64,000 nucleotides of DNA from Orbilia blumenaviensis. Its lineage: Eukaryota; Ascomycota; Orbiliomycetes; Orbiliales; Orbiliaceae. The notes under the pieces are model-generated. The model saw nothing but the letters and a program-made list of their open reading frames with translations, was not told the origin of the DNA and did not search any database. The DNA lies in the NCBI GenBank assembly GCA_036872755.1, contig JAVHNS010000001.1, positions 2,976,001 through 3,040,000 of the forward strand, given 5' to 3'. The translations under genes and the position numbers were made by a program. Shown here one piece after another: positions 21,310 through 32,242 of this stretch. Each line of letters begins with the position of its first letter. Within the stretch, counting starts at the first letter, position 1.

Positions 21310-22493
21310 CTAGATCGTCGGTTCCTCCCCTTTGCTTAGCGGTTCGAAAATTTTGGTCCACAAATCATGCTCTTCGCCCACGATGTACGTCATTTCCAGG
21401 TCCTTGTATCCGACCCGAGATTCTGGAACCTTTTCCATGAGTCGCAGGACTTGGATTACCTCGTCCAATAGGATTGCCTTTCCGACTGTGGCGGAGGCGC
21501 CCATGTCGTGAGAAATGTGGACGACGTGGACGTGGAAATGGTAGTAAGATGGCTGATAGTGGACGTAGATTTTGAGAAGATCTCCTGGGATAGAATACTT
21601 CTCAGAAACAGCGGTTAGGACTTTGGTTCGTAGAGTGGTAAGGAAGGGGATGTGTGTTGGTGTGAAGTCGCGAATCGAATAGATATCAGTTCGGTGGACA
21701 ATGACCGAAAGATAGAGTGAAGTAAGAGTTACAAGATCCCATTTCCTATATGTATGAAAATTCAAGATTGTGAGACAACTGGGTACTGATATTAATCGGC
21801 TACGGATCAATCGCTTGGATCCTGTCGCGTAGGTACGCGAGGATACGCAACCCCTACCCCAGTCCATGGCGATAAGATACACGTATTGTGGCGGAGGGGC
21901 TTGACACTTACAGATCTGGTAACAAGATAAACCCCAGCTCTTTATCCTCATCTTCGTAGATGATTTTTTCGCTTTCAGCTTTATGGTCCAGAATGTTGTA
22001 GACCCAGTTCAATCTACCTCCTTCAGTTTTCTGCTTGATGTACTTCGTGACATACTTCTCGTAGATTTCGGGAGTCTCCACGACCATGTGAATTTTCTGT
22101 GCTGAATATTTCTTGATGTGTACTTCGGTACAAGGATAGATCAAATTGACCTTAACAGCAGCATTAGAGGTGGCTGACTGAGCAATCGTACCCATGAACC
22201 AGTGGTATATGTCATTCTTCTGAAGAAGGTTCAAAGAGAGAAGGCCTTCTTCAGAAGAGACAAAGTTCTCAGGTGATGCAATACTAAATGCTGTCTTTTC
22301 GGCAGTTATGATTGCTGGTTGCCCATTAATTGTTCCCAGAAGGTTGAGGCTTTTACGGCCGGTATCTATATTTTTTCTGTTTAGTAACCGTCTACCAAGA
22401 ACATTCGTTTAACCCAAAATGCGGGGACAGACCTTGATTCAGGATACGCTCGAACTTGAAGGCGCGAAGGTCTTGCTCTGGAGTGCTCGCCAT
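21310..22493 (-). CDS. dcs1: Scavenger mRNA decapping enzyme (DcpS/Dcs1), HIT family
   Basis: Hydrolyses the m7GpppN cap dinucleotide left after 3'-5' mRNA decay. Exons are 22433-22493, 21912-22365 and 21310-21745, total 951 nt, 316 aa. Start MASTPEQDLRAFKFERILNQ matches the family start. The first intron has a TTACTAAAC branch, and the second (166 nt) joins LLPDL to KWD in frame. Family landmarks include LLGTINGQPAI, YHWFMG, KELGFILLPDLKWD and VHYQPSYYH. The HIT triad HxHxH is HFHVHVV at about aa 241-247, with H243 as the likely nucleophile. It is cytoplasmic or nuclear. It is divergent from ATP25 over a 397-bp shared promoter. Length is slightly below the yeast and human enzymes. Confidence 0.94.
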
Positions 22494-22890
22494 CGCGTAA
22501 AACTCAATTTCGAAGCTCAATATATCCTCTTTCAAATCGTATTTGGTGTTTTTCTTTGTTATCCAGAGATCGTGAATACTATTGAGGTTGTTGTTATTGG
22601 GAACCAAGAACTTATGTTTGTTCTGGATGTGCCCCAACGAGACCAGATGGAGTTGAAGTATCCCTGTCCACCCTGCCAAGCCTTTCATTCCCGTGTTGAA
22701 AGTGTTGTATTATGTGACCAGAACTATCCAGAAAAGGAAAGTTTACCGAACAAAATTTCACAAAAGCCTTCGGAAGCCATGCGAAAGCGGCGGCGAATTC
22801 GAATATTAATTTGAAGGGAAGTTTTTAGTCTGGGACTACCAAGAATTAAAACTTAACCCTCCCACCATACACATAACGATTCGACATAAG
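22494..22890. promoter_or_regulatory. Shared divergent promoter of dcs1 and ATP25
   Basis: These 397 bp separate the two start codons on opposite strands, so it must serve both housekeeping genes. No clear TATA is seen, as is common for such promoters. Confidence 0.55.
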
Positions 22891-25800
22891 ATGCCATTGT
22901 CGGCATCCCGCCAGCTCGTACCACCGAAATGGTGCCCGTCCTGCTCACTGGCTTTGCTCCGAGCCTTTGCTTCGGTATGTGGAACGACACTGCCTGCGCC
23001 TGCACGACGGGTCGGAGGGAGTAGATATCGCCACTTGAGTTCTCTGAGCTCAAAAAATGGACGGCTGAGGATTGGTCGAAATCCAGGGGGGATAAATGGG
23101 ACCTGCTCGGGCCCAGTCGCTACCCAGAGATCTTATGGGTCAAATAATGGCAAGAATGACTATGAAGAAGAAGAATCCGGACCGACAATGGAAGAGATAG
23201 AAGAAATCAACGAAAAATGGGAAAAGAGCGGTTTAAAAAAAGCATTCCGGAATTTTGAAGCAGACCTAAAAGATTTATCACTAAAGAAGATGCAAGAGAT
23301 GGAAGAGGAATCGATAGCGGATATGCTACGGGGAACGCCACATTTACCTCAAAATACTGAGGAACCAAAGCTTAAGCCAAAGACCGAATTGGATCTTGCA
23401 ATTCAGAAAGAACTGGACGAAAGACTTGAAAGAATGCGACAGACTGCTGCCCGTAAACGAGAGGCGGCCATCAAGAAGGACGACCGTGAGCTTGTAGCAA
23501 AACAGGCAGAAGCGGATGCTACGAAGACCGAGGCAATAACGGCCGACAATCATGCTAGCACCTTAATGAACGCCAGCGAGGAGGACATCGAAGGCGCGAG
23601 TGAGATAATAGAAAGAGAAGAAGGAGAGATATATGATACCAAGGAAGGGCTTGAGGGGGTGGAGGAGGTAGAAATTTGGGAAGAACAGGAGGATGGAGAA
23701 ATTGAATACCGGGCAGCAGAAGAAGAGGATCTCGAATACAGAGAAAGGGACGGAGAGTATATAGAACACAAGGCGGAAGGGAAAGAGAGCATTGAACACA
23801 GTATAGAAGAAGAAATCGAAGGTAGGGCGGAAGAGGAAGAAGATATCGAATACCGAGCTTCAGAACCCGCGGCGCCCTCTCCAACATCAGATGGCACACC
23901 ATGGTATCTTCAATCGCCCCTCCAACCTGCACCTCGCCGCTTTGTCTCCCCACTTATTGAACAAATGCCCGAGCTTCCGCCAAACTCTCCAGCGCACTTG
24001 GGCACACTCCTCAACTACCTGATTAAGGACCTCTCGCTGTCCAAAATTAAAATTATGGACATACGGGGTTTGGAGCCAACCCCTGCTCTGGGACCGAATA
24101 CGATCATGATCCTTGCTACTGCAAGATCTGAAAGACATATGACTATTGCATCTGATAAGTGTTGCAGATATATGCGGGGTATTTTGGAGGGTACACAAAT
24201 ATTTGCAGATGGGTTAATTGGCCGTGGGGAAATTAAGCTACGCGAGAGGCGTGAACGCAGAAAAGGAAAGAGAAGAACAGCAGAAGACGAAGAGGCTCTA
24301 AGAGTTGGTTGGATCTGCGTCAATTCTGGCCAGGGTATTGTAGTTCAAATTATGACTGGGTGGAAGAGAGAACAGTTGAACCTCGAGGGACTGTGGTCGA
24401 GAAAGATCCACACTTCCATGAAGAGAAAATTAAAGGATAAGCTCCTGGCTGAAGGTCTCAGCGAAGACGAAGTCAGAACAATAGTGGCAAAGGAACTTCC
24501 AGAACGATTGGATATGGCGCCAGAGTACGATGCACAAGAGGACGCAGCTGAAGCAAGGAAAGTTGAGGCGAAACTCATCGTGTCTGAAATTCTCCCACCA
24601 CTGGAAGATCCACCAAGGGTTGGAATGGAAGAGTATCAAGATGTCCTAAAGGTTGTGGAGTTACATTCAAAGTCTAGGAAAAAGCAGGAAGGCAAACGGT
24701 ATATCGACATACCCGCCGTGAAGCAGAGGAAGCTCACCTGGAGAGAGAAGCAGAAGCAACTGAACTCCGTTTCTTTCTCTACAAAATATGCTTTCTCAAC
24801 TAGCGCACGACAGTACAGTACATTTGTGGAAACCATCCCGGCTGCAAATCTATTGTCACTTCTAAATCCAACTCGCAAGGAAGAGTTGCCGATAGAGGAA
24901 CTGGTAAGACAGGGCAGATATCAAGAGGTCCTTAAGGCATATCCACGTCCTCGGACTGATGCGCAAGCTACATTAGTTCTGCTCGCCCACCTGAACCACC
25001 TCATCCTAACACCACGAAATATCGCTACTACGACTCTCTTATCTCCCAATCCCGAACAGCTCTATTCTACTCCCTTCTTTAAGTCTTTCATGCTATCTTT
25101 TCCAAAGAGGCCAGCCCCAACACACAATCACATCCTCACCCTCCTACACATCTACGCTCATGACATCTCGCCGCTGTTGTACACTATCAGGAAGTACGCT
25201 ATCAGGCCTTCTGAAATTCTTCAGAGCGGCCACCAAGTTCCGCTTATCACCTACCATGCCATCCTTCGGGCACTTGCGACTTCTGCATCTTTGCGGGGAG
25301 ATGAAGCCAAGTCCTTAACTTATTGGACAAACCGTACCACCGACACAATCTCTATCATGACACTTTACATCCTTCGAAAGATGGATGTAACAGGCATCGA
25401 GGTTGGAAACGATCCAGAAATCTTTGAGAGCCTTTGGTTAGCTATGGCCCCGCGGGATACTTTGGAATACATTGCTACTCTGGGTGATGCACGTCTTAGA
25501 GGCGGGGTGTTAGACGACTCTGAACCCTTCAGCAGAGCTCTGGACCATAGGTTGGACTTATATAGAACCTTCCACCGTATATGGTATGATCCTTTCAAGT
25601 TTATACCGGCTGAGTGCAGCTATTTCCGAGGTCCCCCAGTGGAGGAAGATGTTCTTGAAAAACTGCTGCACAAGAAAATACAATATCCACCGGAGAACCC
25701 GAGGGGGGCATACCAATCCTTACCGAGTTATCTAGTAACTATGTTTGTAACTTTGGCAAGAGCAAATGGGTGGGGCCGTCTAAAGGGTCTTTGGAGATGG

Positions 25801-26112
25801 TTACCTGGGAAAGGTGTGAGGCGGCCAAAGGCGCTATACGCGCTATACCTTGAGCTTCTCGCGAGGGAGGCGGAAGTGAGAGCTATTATTGAAGGATTAA
25901 GGTTTTTACTGTCGGATTATGAGAAGGAGTATGCTGGTAGGGAGGATGTGTCTGATGGAATTGCGGAGGCTCTGGTGGCTTGCGTGGGGTTTATTGAGAC
26001 CGAGGTGCCCGGAACTGGACAGGAATTTGGGAACTGGAAGAGGCGGAGCGAGGCTTTCTTGAGTGGGGGGACCGTTACGCGTGAGAAAGGAAATTATACC
26101 TATGTTATTTAG
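22891..26112 (+). CDS. ATP25: ATP25-like mitochondrial protein (ATP synthase assembly / OLI1 mRNA stability)
   Basis: Intronless, 1073 aa. In yeast, Atp25 is cut in mitochondria. The N-terminal half has an RsfS/iojap-type fold and aids Atp9 ring assembly; the C-terminal half (M domain) stabilises ATP9/OLI1 mRNA. Here an Arg/Ser-rich presequence (aa 1 to about 50) precedes a charged helical part. A very acidic repeat-like insert follows (about aa 235-330, EEEDIEYR/EHKAEGKE units). The RsfS-like domain is at about aa 369-500 (HLGTLLNYLIKDLSLSKIKIMDIRG, then VGWICVNSGQGIVVQIMTGWKREQ). At about aa 628-645 there is a second presequence-like stretch (FSTSARQYSTF). The helical M-type region runs to the end. 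It is longer than typical ATP25 because of the insert. The assignment is strong for the RsfS part and weaker for the M domain. Confidence 0.85.
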   Translation: MPLSASRQLVPPKWCPSCSLALLRAFASVCGTTLPAPARRVGGSRYRHLSSLSSKNGRLRIGRNPGGINGTCSGPVATQRSYGSNNGKNDYEEEESGPTMEEIEEINEKWEKSGLKKAFRNFEADLKDLSLKKMQEMEEESIADMLRGTPHLPQNTEEPKLKPKTELDLAIQKELDERLERMRQTAARKREAAIKKDDRELVAKQAEADATKTEAITADNHASTLMNASEEDIEGASEIIEREEGEIYDTKEGLEGVEEVEIWEEQEDGEIEYRAAEEEDLEYRERDGEYIEHKAEGKESIEHSIEEEIEGRAEEEEDIEYRASEPAAPSPTSDGTPWYLQSPLQPAPRRFVSPLIEQMPELPPNSPAHLGTLLNYLIKDLSLSKIKIMDIRGLEPTPALGPNTIMILATARSERHMTIASDKCCRYMRGILEGTQIFADGLIGRGEIKLRERRERRKGKRRTAEDEEALRVGWICVNSGQGIVVQIMTGWKREQLNLEGLWSRKIHTSMKRKLKDKLLAEGLSEDEVRTIVAKELPERLDMAPEYDAQEDAAEARKVEAKLIVSEILPPLEDPPRVGMEEYQDVLKVVELHSKSRKKQEGKRYIDIPAVKQRKLTWREKQKQLNSVSFSTKYAFSTSARQYSTFVETIPAANLLSLLNPTRKEELPIEELVRQGRYQEVLKAYPRPRTDAQATLVLLAHLNHLILTPRNIATTTLLSPNPEQLYSTPFFKSFMLSFPKRPAPTHNHILTLLHIYAHDISPLLYTIRKYAIRPSEILQSGHQVPLITYHAILRALATSASLRGDEAKSLTYWTNRTTDTISIMTLYILRKMDVTGIEVGNDPEIFESLWLAMAPRDTLEYIATLGDARLRGGVLDDSEPFSRALDHRLDLYRTFHRIWYDPFKFIPAECSYFRGPPVEEDVLEKLLHKKIQYPPENPRGAYQSLPSYLVTMFVTLARANGWGRLKGLWRWLPGKGVRRPKALYALYLELLAREAEVRAIIEGLRFLLSDYEKEYAGREDVSDGIAEALVACVGFIETEVPGTGQEFGNWKRRSEAFLSGGTVTREKGNYTYVI

Positions 26113-26272
26113 AGGCTGGTATAATACCATGTATATAGTTAGGCGTAATTATGAATGTAAGATATTGCATGTTGGGTTGGATTCAAGCCTTCTGTACTTG
26201 CATGTGAGTGATGCAGTTTTGTAATTTTGCAGTTTGTGCTATAATAGGATGGCAGCACACCCTCGGCTGAAA

Positions 26273-26600
26273 TTACCAAATCACCGGAACGGTCTTCAGG
26301 GTTTGACATGAGCTCGGAGGACTAGTCGTCGAAGTAACATTGATCTCGTGAGGGTGGTCTCTACTCAAGGGGTACATCCGAGAACTTAAGTCCCTACTAT
26401 AGCTCCAGCTTGTGCTAGCTCGGCCTGGATATAATATTTCTCGAACTATTTCGTCTAGTGGTAATCCGGAATTCCCGAATACAAAAATTTCCGAGCGTAT
26501 ACCTGATTAAGTCTATAGCTACGTCTGACTCATTAAAATTTACGATTTCAGCTGTCTGGGGTGGTTCAGAGTCTTCAGCCCACTGAGGTTTTGTAGCCAT
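26273..26600 (-). pseudogene. Possible small frame-interrupted gene
   Basis: The ATG at 26600 opens an acidic protein-like frame (WAEDSEPPQTAEIVNFNESDVAIDLI in part). This then gives way, near 26510, to a plus-one frame that reads protein-like (IRSEIFVFGNSGLPLDEIV, then LYPGRASTSWSYSRDL) down to a TAA at 26273. No GT-AG intron I tried restores the frame. Explanations are a real frameshift, a sequencing error, or chance. No family is recognised. Confidence 0.25.
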
Positions 26601-27301
26601 GTGAGTTGGGTGTGTATCACTTTTTAGCTGGTGGAATTACCCGTGAAGGAAGGAAGGAATGAAGGGAGGTCGCATGTTTACCTTCGCTTTCTGAGGTTAC
26701 ACAAGGGACAAACTATAGGAAGGGCGCGTCATATTATAGGTACCCTTAATAAAATAAACTAGCTATAGCCCTATACAATGACGTTTGGCTTTGCGGATTT
26801 TGGTTGCTATAATGCCCTCGAAACCGTACAGTGCGTTTTATCGCTCAGGCCCGTCGAGGGCTTATCTATATCTTGCTCAACCGGGTTGTTATAGGACCGC
26901 GGAGAAGACGAAGCTAAGGATCCCTTGAGAGAAAAAGAAAAAAAATTATGATCCAAAGTTGTTTTGAACCTCGTAAGACATAGAAATGCAGCTGTTTAGG
27001 TCGCGGTTTCGAATACGTAGGCCTCACGGCTACGTGTATATAGAGGGGTCAGGTAGCCAGGAAGAATCCGTGGGTTGATAGAGAGATGACGAGTCCCATT
27101 GAAAAGCACAATGCGCAATAGGGACTAGTACAATTCGAAAAAAGATATTAAGAGCTTTAGGACTAGTAAAGTACTGTCTGATATTCGCCATCAAGTTGCA
27201 TCATTATCAGCCAACTACATGATCACAAGTTTTGTTCGTACAACCAACTTCGTAAGCGTCTCCAACGCCGTTCGCTGATTTGTCAGCTGATAATGGGACA
27301 G

Positions 27302-27310
27302 ATCTGATAA
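27302..27310 (+). promoter_or_regulatory. ATCTGATAA, SreA-type GATA site
   Basis: An exact match to ATCWGATAA, the extended GATA site reported for SreA/Urbs1-type iron repressors. It is 2.8 kb upstream of the SreA start codon in this window. Function is inferred only. Confidence 0.35.
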
Positions 27311-27793
27311 CTAAAGCCAAGCGGTAGTATTGAACGCTAGACAACTTGGCTCCAAGCCCTTCTTCAGGGATCGCGGCAAGTGCGCGCCAGTAGGAATGTT
27401 CATATATATGCTGACCTGCACTAGCGAGGCCTCAACAAACGCTCTAGGCTGCTTCGGGTAAAGCACCCTTGGATTGTTTTCTGTGAATGACCCCGTTGGA
27501 TCACGCAGCTCAGGAGGCTCCTTACTCCAACAATTTTTTTCGATTTTCGCCTGAAGTTTCCTTTTCTTTTTTTTGTCATCTTTTTTTTCCACACTGATCA
27601 CACGTCCGCGGATGTAAACCTGGAATCATTTTTCTTTAATACCTTCCGAAAAGCGAGACTGACCTGGTTTTGCAGAAAAGCTTGATTTTGGGCTTCAGAT
27701 TTCCCCTTATCGGACGACAAACAGCTGTGTTGGATTTTGGTGAGTGAAAAGGAGTTGTGTGGGGAAGTTAAGGCTGACGCCGCCGCGCCTTTT

Positions 27794-27802
27794 TATCAGA
27801 TC
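27794..27802 (-). promoter_or_regulatory. ATCTGATAA on minus strand, SreA-type GATA site
   Basis: TTATCAGAT on the plus strand reads as ATCTGATAA on the minus strand. A second TATCAGAT copy follows within 10 bp. It lies about 2.3 kb from the SreA ATG. Confidence 0.35.
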
Positions 27803-29335
27803 TATCAGATTTGATGCAGTTCCCTATCTCGCGATAATCAGTTGGGCGTTCCCTTTTGTTTTGCTCTTTGTTGAACTGCGGCGAACTTCTTTTTTCATAT
27901 TTTTTAATTCAAATTTTACGCGCACGCTCATGCGATCGGGATACTAGATGGCTAGAAGGGACCGAATGCTTGGTGTCGAGCGCGGTTTCCGAGATATCTT
28001 CGTTGTCGCCGGTTTCTGGCGCCCCGGAGGTGTCGAAGATGTCCCGGAAGACAACTTAAGCTCCTTTTGTGAAGGAGATGGTTACATTCTCAGGAAGGAG
28101 GACCCGAGTCCGTCAGTATTTTTGTGGAGGTGCACCAGTACACATGCATCCAGACATGTACATGAGCCGGGTAACTTAAGGTCTCTCCAACAGGAGCTTC
28201 AGTTCTTAAGGTTTATCGTATATTGTTTTGGAATCCACACACTGGATCGCAAGGCCACAGTTGCGTCTTGCTCCTTGTGATTCACGCAGGCTGGGTTAGC
28301 CTTTATTTTTGTTCGATGTCACTGATGTGATATCATTGGCCTCCGTTGGGGGGGTGGTGGACTGGGAAGGGACTCTGTTTTCTGGCATTCTCGGAAGGGT
28401 TGAATCTCGACATGGCTTTTCAGCTCGAGTATTCTTCTTTGAAAAGCTGCGGAGCATCGATGTTTAAGGGTGTAAAAGGCTAAATGGATTGTTTCCCATT
28501 TCCTTCCCCCCTTCTTCTTGTTCTTGTTCTTGTTCTTCTGCCGGATTGCATTTCTTGACCGTGGATAAATGTCCAACGAGACCACTGGATCAAGGTTCGT
28601 TTCCCACAAAATGCGAAAGCAGTATTAGGAATAATGTCATCCAGATTGAACATGGCCTAGCTTGGACGTTAGATGTTGGGGCAGCAGGACGGACCACTAC
28701 TTTCGCGGGGAGACCGGCAACCCTAGCCTAGTGTGCCAGTTGCGCATGAGGATGGCCTGGGGGTTCATGGTGGATCTTCGATTCCCGAACATTGGCGTCC
28801 AAGCCGATACCCATACTCTGCTAGCTAGTGGCCCACTGCCTGCTCTGTCCCCTCATGGTGGTGGGAGCTATGTATATGCAGTTGGCCATCTAGCGAGTAG
28901 GTAGTTTCACTGTTTTTCGTCGCAGTGTTTCCCAGGGAGGAATTACTGGAAGTCCCAAGATGAATACATTCATCTACCGGTCCATCAATCAACCAGTGAT
29001 TAGTCAAATCAATCAATCAATCGAAAAATACGCCCACCCACCCCACCCGTGCCGGGGGGGTGGCAGGACCACCACCATTGACAACCCGACAAGTTGACCG
29101 GGTCGAGCCCCTGCGTGCAGCTGCCTTGCCTGGGAACACCTTTGTCAGAGAGACTTTCCTGATCCAATCCGTTTTTCGCGGGTTGACCAATCGACGGTGG
29201 TGCAATTGCATTGGTCGTAGTTATTAGTGTGTGTGCTGTGGGTTTTAATTTATAATGGAAGTCTAATAATTTATTTTGCTGGTCCGCACCAACAGAGAGT
29301 TTCCAGCGAGCGAGCGAGCAAGCCAGCCGTCAACC

Positions 29336-29374
29336 AGTCAACAGGCCGGCCAGCCAGCCAGCCAGCCAACCAGC
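29336..29374. repeat. CCAG/CCAGC short tandem repeat
   Basis: Four or more imperfect AGCC units sit within the C-rich upstream region of the GATA-factor gene. Confidence 0.5.
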
Positions 29375-30099
29375 ATCGCACCATTTCCCTTCCTCTTCCC
29401 GCCTGCCATACCTTCCATCAACCTCTAACCTCGACATCACCAGCTTCACCGACTTTCTTCACCGACACCTCCACCGACATTTCTGTTATCCGGCTCTGCT
29501 ATCACCGTTCATCGCGTCACTAAATCTACGCCTTCATCTTCTCCGTCGACATTTTCCTAGCTCTAGAATCGCTACTTCCTGCCCCCTGGCTGTCTTCTCT
29601 CTCGCCATCCACGTTCGACGTTTCTATTCCTCTCTCTCTTCTCGCTCGCGACCAAGGATTCCTAGCCCTGGATCACCTTCCTCCTCCTTCTTGCTGCTGT
29701 TATCTAATCTATCTCCAATTCTTCCCTGCTCTATTATTCGCCTAGGAAATCCTCTGCAAGGACCTGCAACTTCCGAGACAGAAACATTTTAATCTAGTCA
29801 AATAGCTTCCTTTGATTCGTTAATACAACTGGATCTCTCAGCTCAGCTGCTTTTACATAATAACGCCCGCCACCCGTCGATTTTCTGTGCCACTTTTCGG
29901 CATCAACGATTGTTTCACTAGACAGCTTTCGAAGCTCGCAAAGGTCTGTTGGACTTTCGGCATCACCGTATCTAGCAAGTCTTCGCGATCCTCGATAACC
30001 CTTCGATTGGATACGTTTCCATAACGTAACGTCCAGCTATCGTTACAATCGAGGACACACCTCTCCTTTTCATACAATCTTAGGGGACGACTCGGGCCT

Positions 30100-32242
30100 A
30101 TGCCTGGGATGACAGTGGACATCATGGCGAATCCGGAACCGCACGCCGACCAGCAGTCTCCTTCTCCGTACATGTCGACACCTGAACCTACCCACCAAGG
30201 AACCGGGGCAGATAACACCGACCATCAGATCGAGACCATCGTATCGAAGTCGATACACCCTACAGTAGCTTCATTGAAACAAAACCCCGAGCAACAGATC
30301 GATCCTAGTCTAGATGCGATCATGGAAGATGTCTCGGCTATCGGTACCCCGGCACGGAGCCACGACGAACGATCACAATCAATGGACGTCCAAATTCCGG
30401 ACCGACCAGTCGAAGATTCCTTTATTGACCGTCGAGATGAAAGCCCCAGCGAGGCGCAGAGCTCCCCTGGACAGGGATATGCCTATGAAGAGCCACAGAA
30501 CCTCGAACAGCTGGCGACTGCAGCTCACGAAAGCGCCATGGCCTCGACGGCTGTGCCACAGTCGAAGGGACAAGTTTGTTCGTACGTGGATGTTTTGGTT
30601 TTTTCCCCACATTACAACGCTTCCTTTCGCTGCTAATAATACCCCTACATCAACAGGAATTGCGGGACCACAAGAACTCCTTTATGGAGACGGGCGCCGA
30701 ATGGCTTGACAATTTGTAATGCATGTGGCCTTTACCTAAAAGCTCGCAATGCGGCCCGTCCAAGTACGCTTAAACGCCCTCCTAACTCTGTATCCATTGG
30801 TGGGGAAGGACCTATCCCTATACCGGCTGGCCAGGCGCAGGCCAACACACATGCCGGCGCACATTACGTCGCGGACAGCCACCTCGCTCCTGGCACTTGT
30901 CCTGGAGGGGGAAAATGTAATGGGACGGGTGGCCAGGATGGATGCCACGGCTGCCCCGCTTACAACAATAGAGTGTCGAAGGCTGCTAAGTTTGTCGTTG
31001 CTGCGAATGGTTCGAATGCTTTCGCTGTAGATGGTTCACAAGGACAGTCAGCGACTGGCAGCTTTGGCGCCAACAGTGGTGGCAGCCAGAACGGCGAAGG
31101 TCACACGATTCCGAGACCGGCCAATGGGCCCCAGCTAGCAGAACCAAGAGTTGATGCAGCTGGTCAGACGACGACAGCTGTCCCTGCCTGTCAAAACTGC
31201 GGGACCACGATAACACCGCTGTGGAGGAGGGATGAATCTGGGCACACGATATGCAATGCATGCGGTAAGTTTAACAAATTTTCGTTTATATCCTCTAGAC
31301 GGAATTAGACGGAGCTTGATTCACAGTAGTCGAGCGTCGAAAAAAATTTTCATTACTTGTCTTTTCGTCATGAACTCGTTTTCCAGGAATCCGGACCGGA
31401 GGTCTGTCTACGCGAATTATTTGCAGAGGCTAATTGATCACAATGCAGGGCTCTATCATAAGCTGCATGGAGTGCATCGCCCAGAGACTATGAAGAAAAG
31501 TGTGATCAAGAGACGAAAGCGTGTTGTCCCACCAAGCCATTTCCCCCCTCCTCCGATACCGCGACATCCCCTCGCACGGCCGGAATATCCAAGTCCACAA
31601 CGACAAATCCTCCCGAATGAATACCAACATTCTCCCCATTCTTCTCCTCAACCATCTGGCTATCCATCCCACCGCGACGACGACACCAGAATGTCTGATA
31701 CAGAAGATCCATCACGCCCCAATTATCGGGCTGCTATGATCGGTCCCGATCCGAGTTTGGTGAATTCAGGCCGATATGCCCCTCAGGACTTCACGAACTA
31801 TCGGAGCATGGGCACCACATTAGCCCCTATGACAAACAGTCAGGCCCCAGACGACTTAAGGCTTTCTCCGTTGCAATCTGGCACATCACCAAGTGTGGGT
31901 AGGAAGAGATCTCTGAGCAGCGGTTCTCAAGTGTCTGGAGAACCTACAGATACTTCTGGGGGGACGCGCTTACAGAGTATCAGCTCAATCCTAAACCAGC
32001 CTTCCACCATGGAGCCACAGGCCCTCCAAATGTCGGCAGACCCAGCCGTCAAACGGCAACAGCTTCTGACCCGCAAGCGGCTCGCAGAGTCTGAAATGGA
32101 GCGAATCAATCAAGAAAGCGAGAGAATTGAGAGAGAGCGTAGGGAGATAGAGCGATTGCTCGAGAGCTGTGAGGTTGAGCTCAAAGAACTGGAAATCTCA
32201 GTTGAACCCCCAGCACCAATTGAACCGAATCCAGGGAATTAG
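30100..32242 (+). CDS. sreA: GATA-type siderophore/iron repressor (SreA/Urbs1/SRE family)
   Basis: Represses siderophore synthesis and iron uptake genes when iron is sufficient, acting in the nucleus. Exons are 30100-30581, 30657-31264 and 31449-32242, total 1884 nt, 627 aa. Both introns fall inside or next to the zinc fingers and are fixed by them. Finger 1 is C160-x2-C163-x17-C181-x2-C184 with [17 protein letters not shown]. Between the fingers is the diagnostic Cys-rich iron-sensing region C242-x5-C248-x8-C257-x2-C260 ([19 protein letters not shown]). Finger 2 is C339-x2-C342-x17-C360-x2-C363, continuing as [18 protein letters not shown] basic KRRKRVVP signal follows, then a long Pro/Ser-rich part and a C-terminal coiled coil ([20 protein letters not shown]), as in the family. 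Alternative ATGs occur at 30109 and 30124. Confidence 0.95.

Larger units (their letters stand above)
26113..30099. other. Large gene-poor interval upstream of SreA
   Basis: No gene is confidently supported. It holds a frame-interrupted ORF (26273-26600), a split minus-strand ORF without ATG (27311-27790), two ATCWGATAA motifs, and from about 29300 C/T-rich DNA with CCAGC repeats that probably is the SreA promoter and leader. A plus ORF of 110 codons (27948-28280) starts with ATG but has no other support. Confidence 0.45.

Noticed and set aside
21270..21345. tRNA-like GGTTCGAA and GCTCGGTTAGCCCAGTGG pieces
   Set aside because: The pieces do not form a cloverleaf at the right spacing, and they overlap the end of dcs1.
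26273..26600. Antizyme-type programmed frameshift
   Set aside because: There is no stop codon or known slippery site at the shift, and the protein does not resemble antizyme. It is kept only as a possible pseudogene.
27948..28280. 110-codon plus ORF
   Set aside because: ATG only; composition and lack of neighbours give no support.
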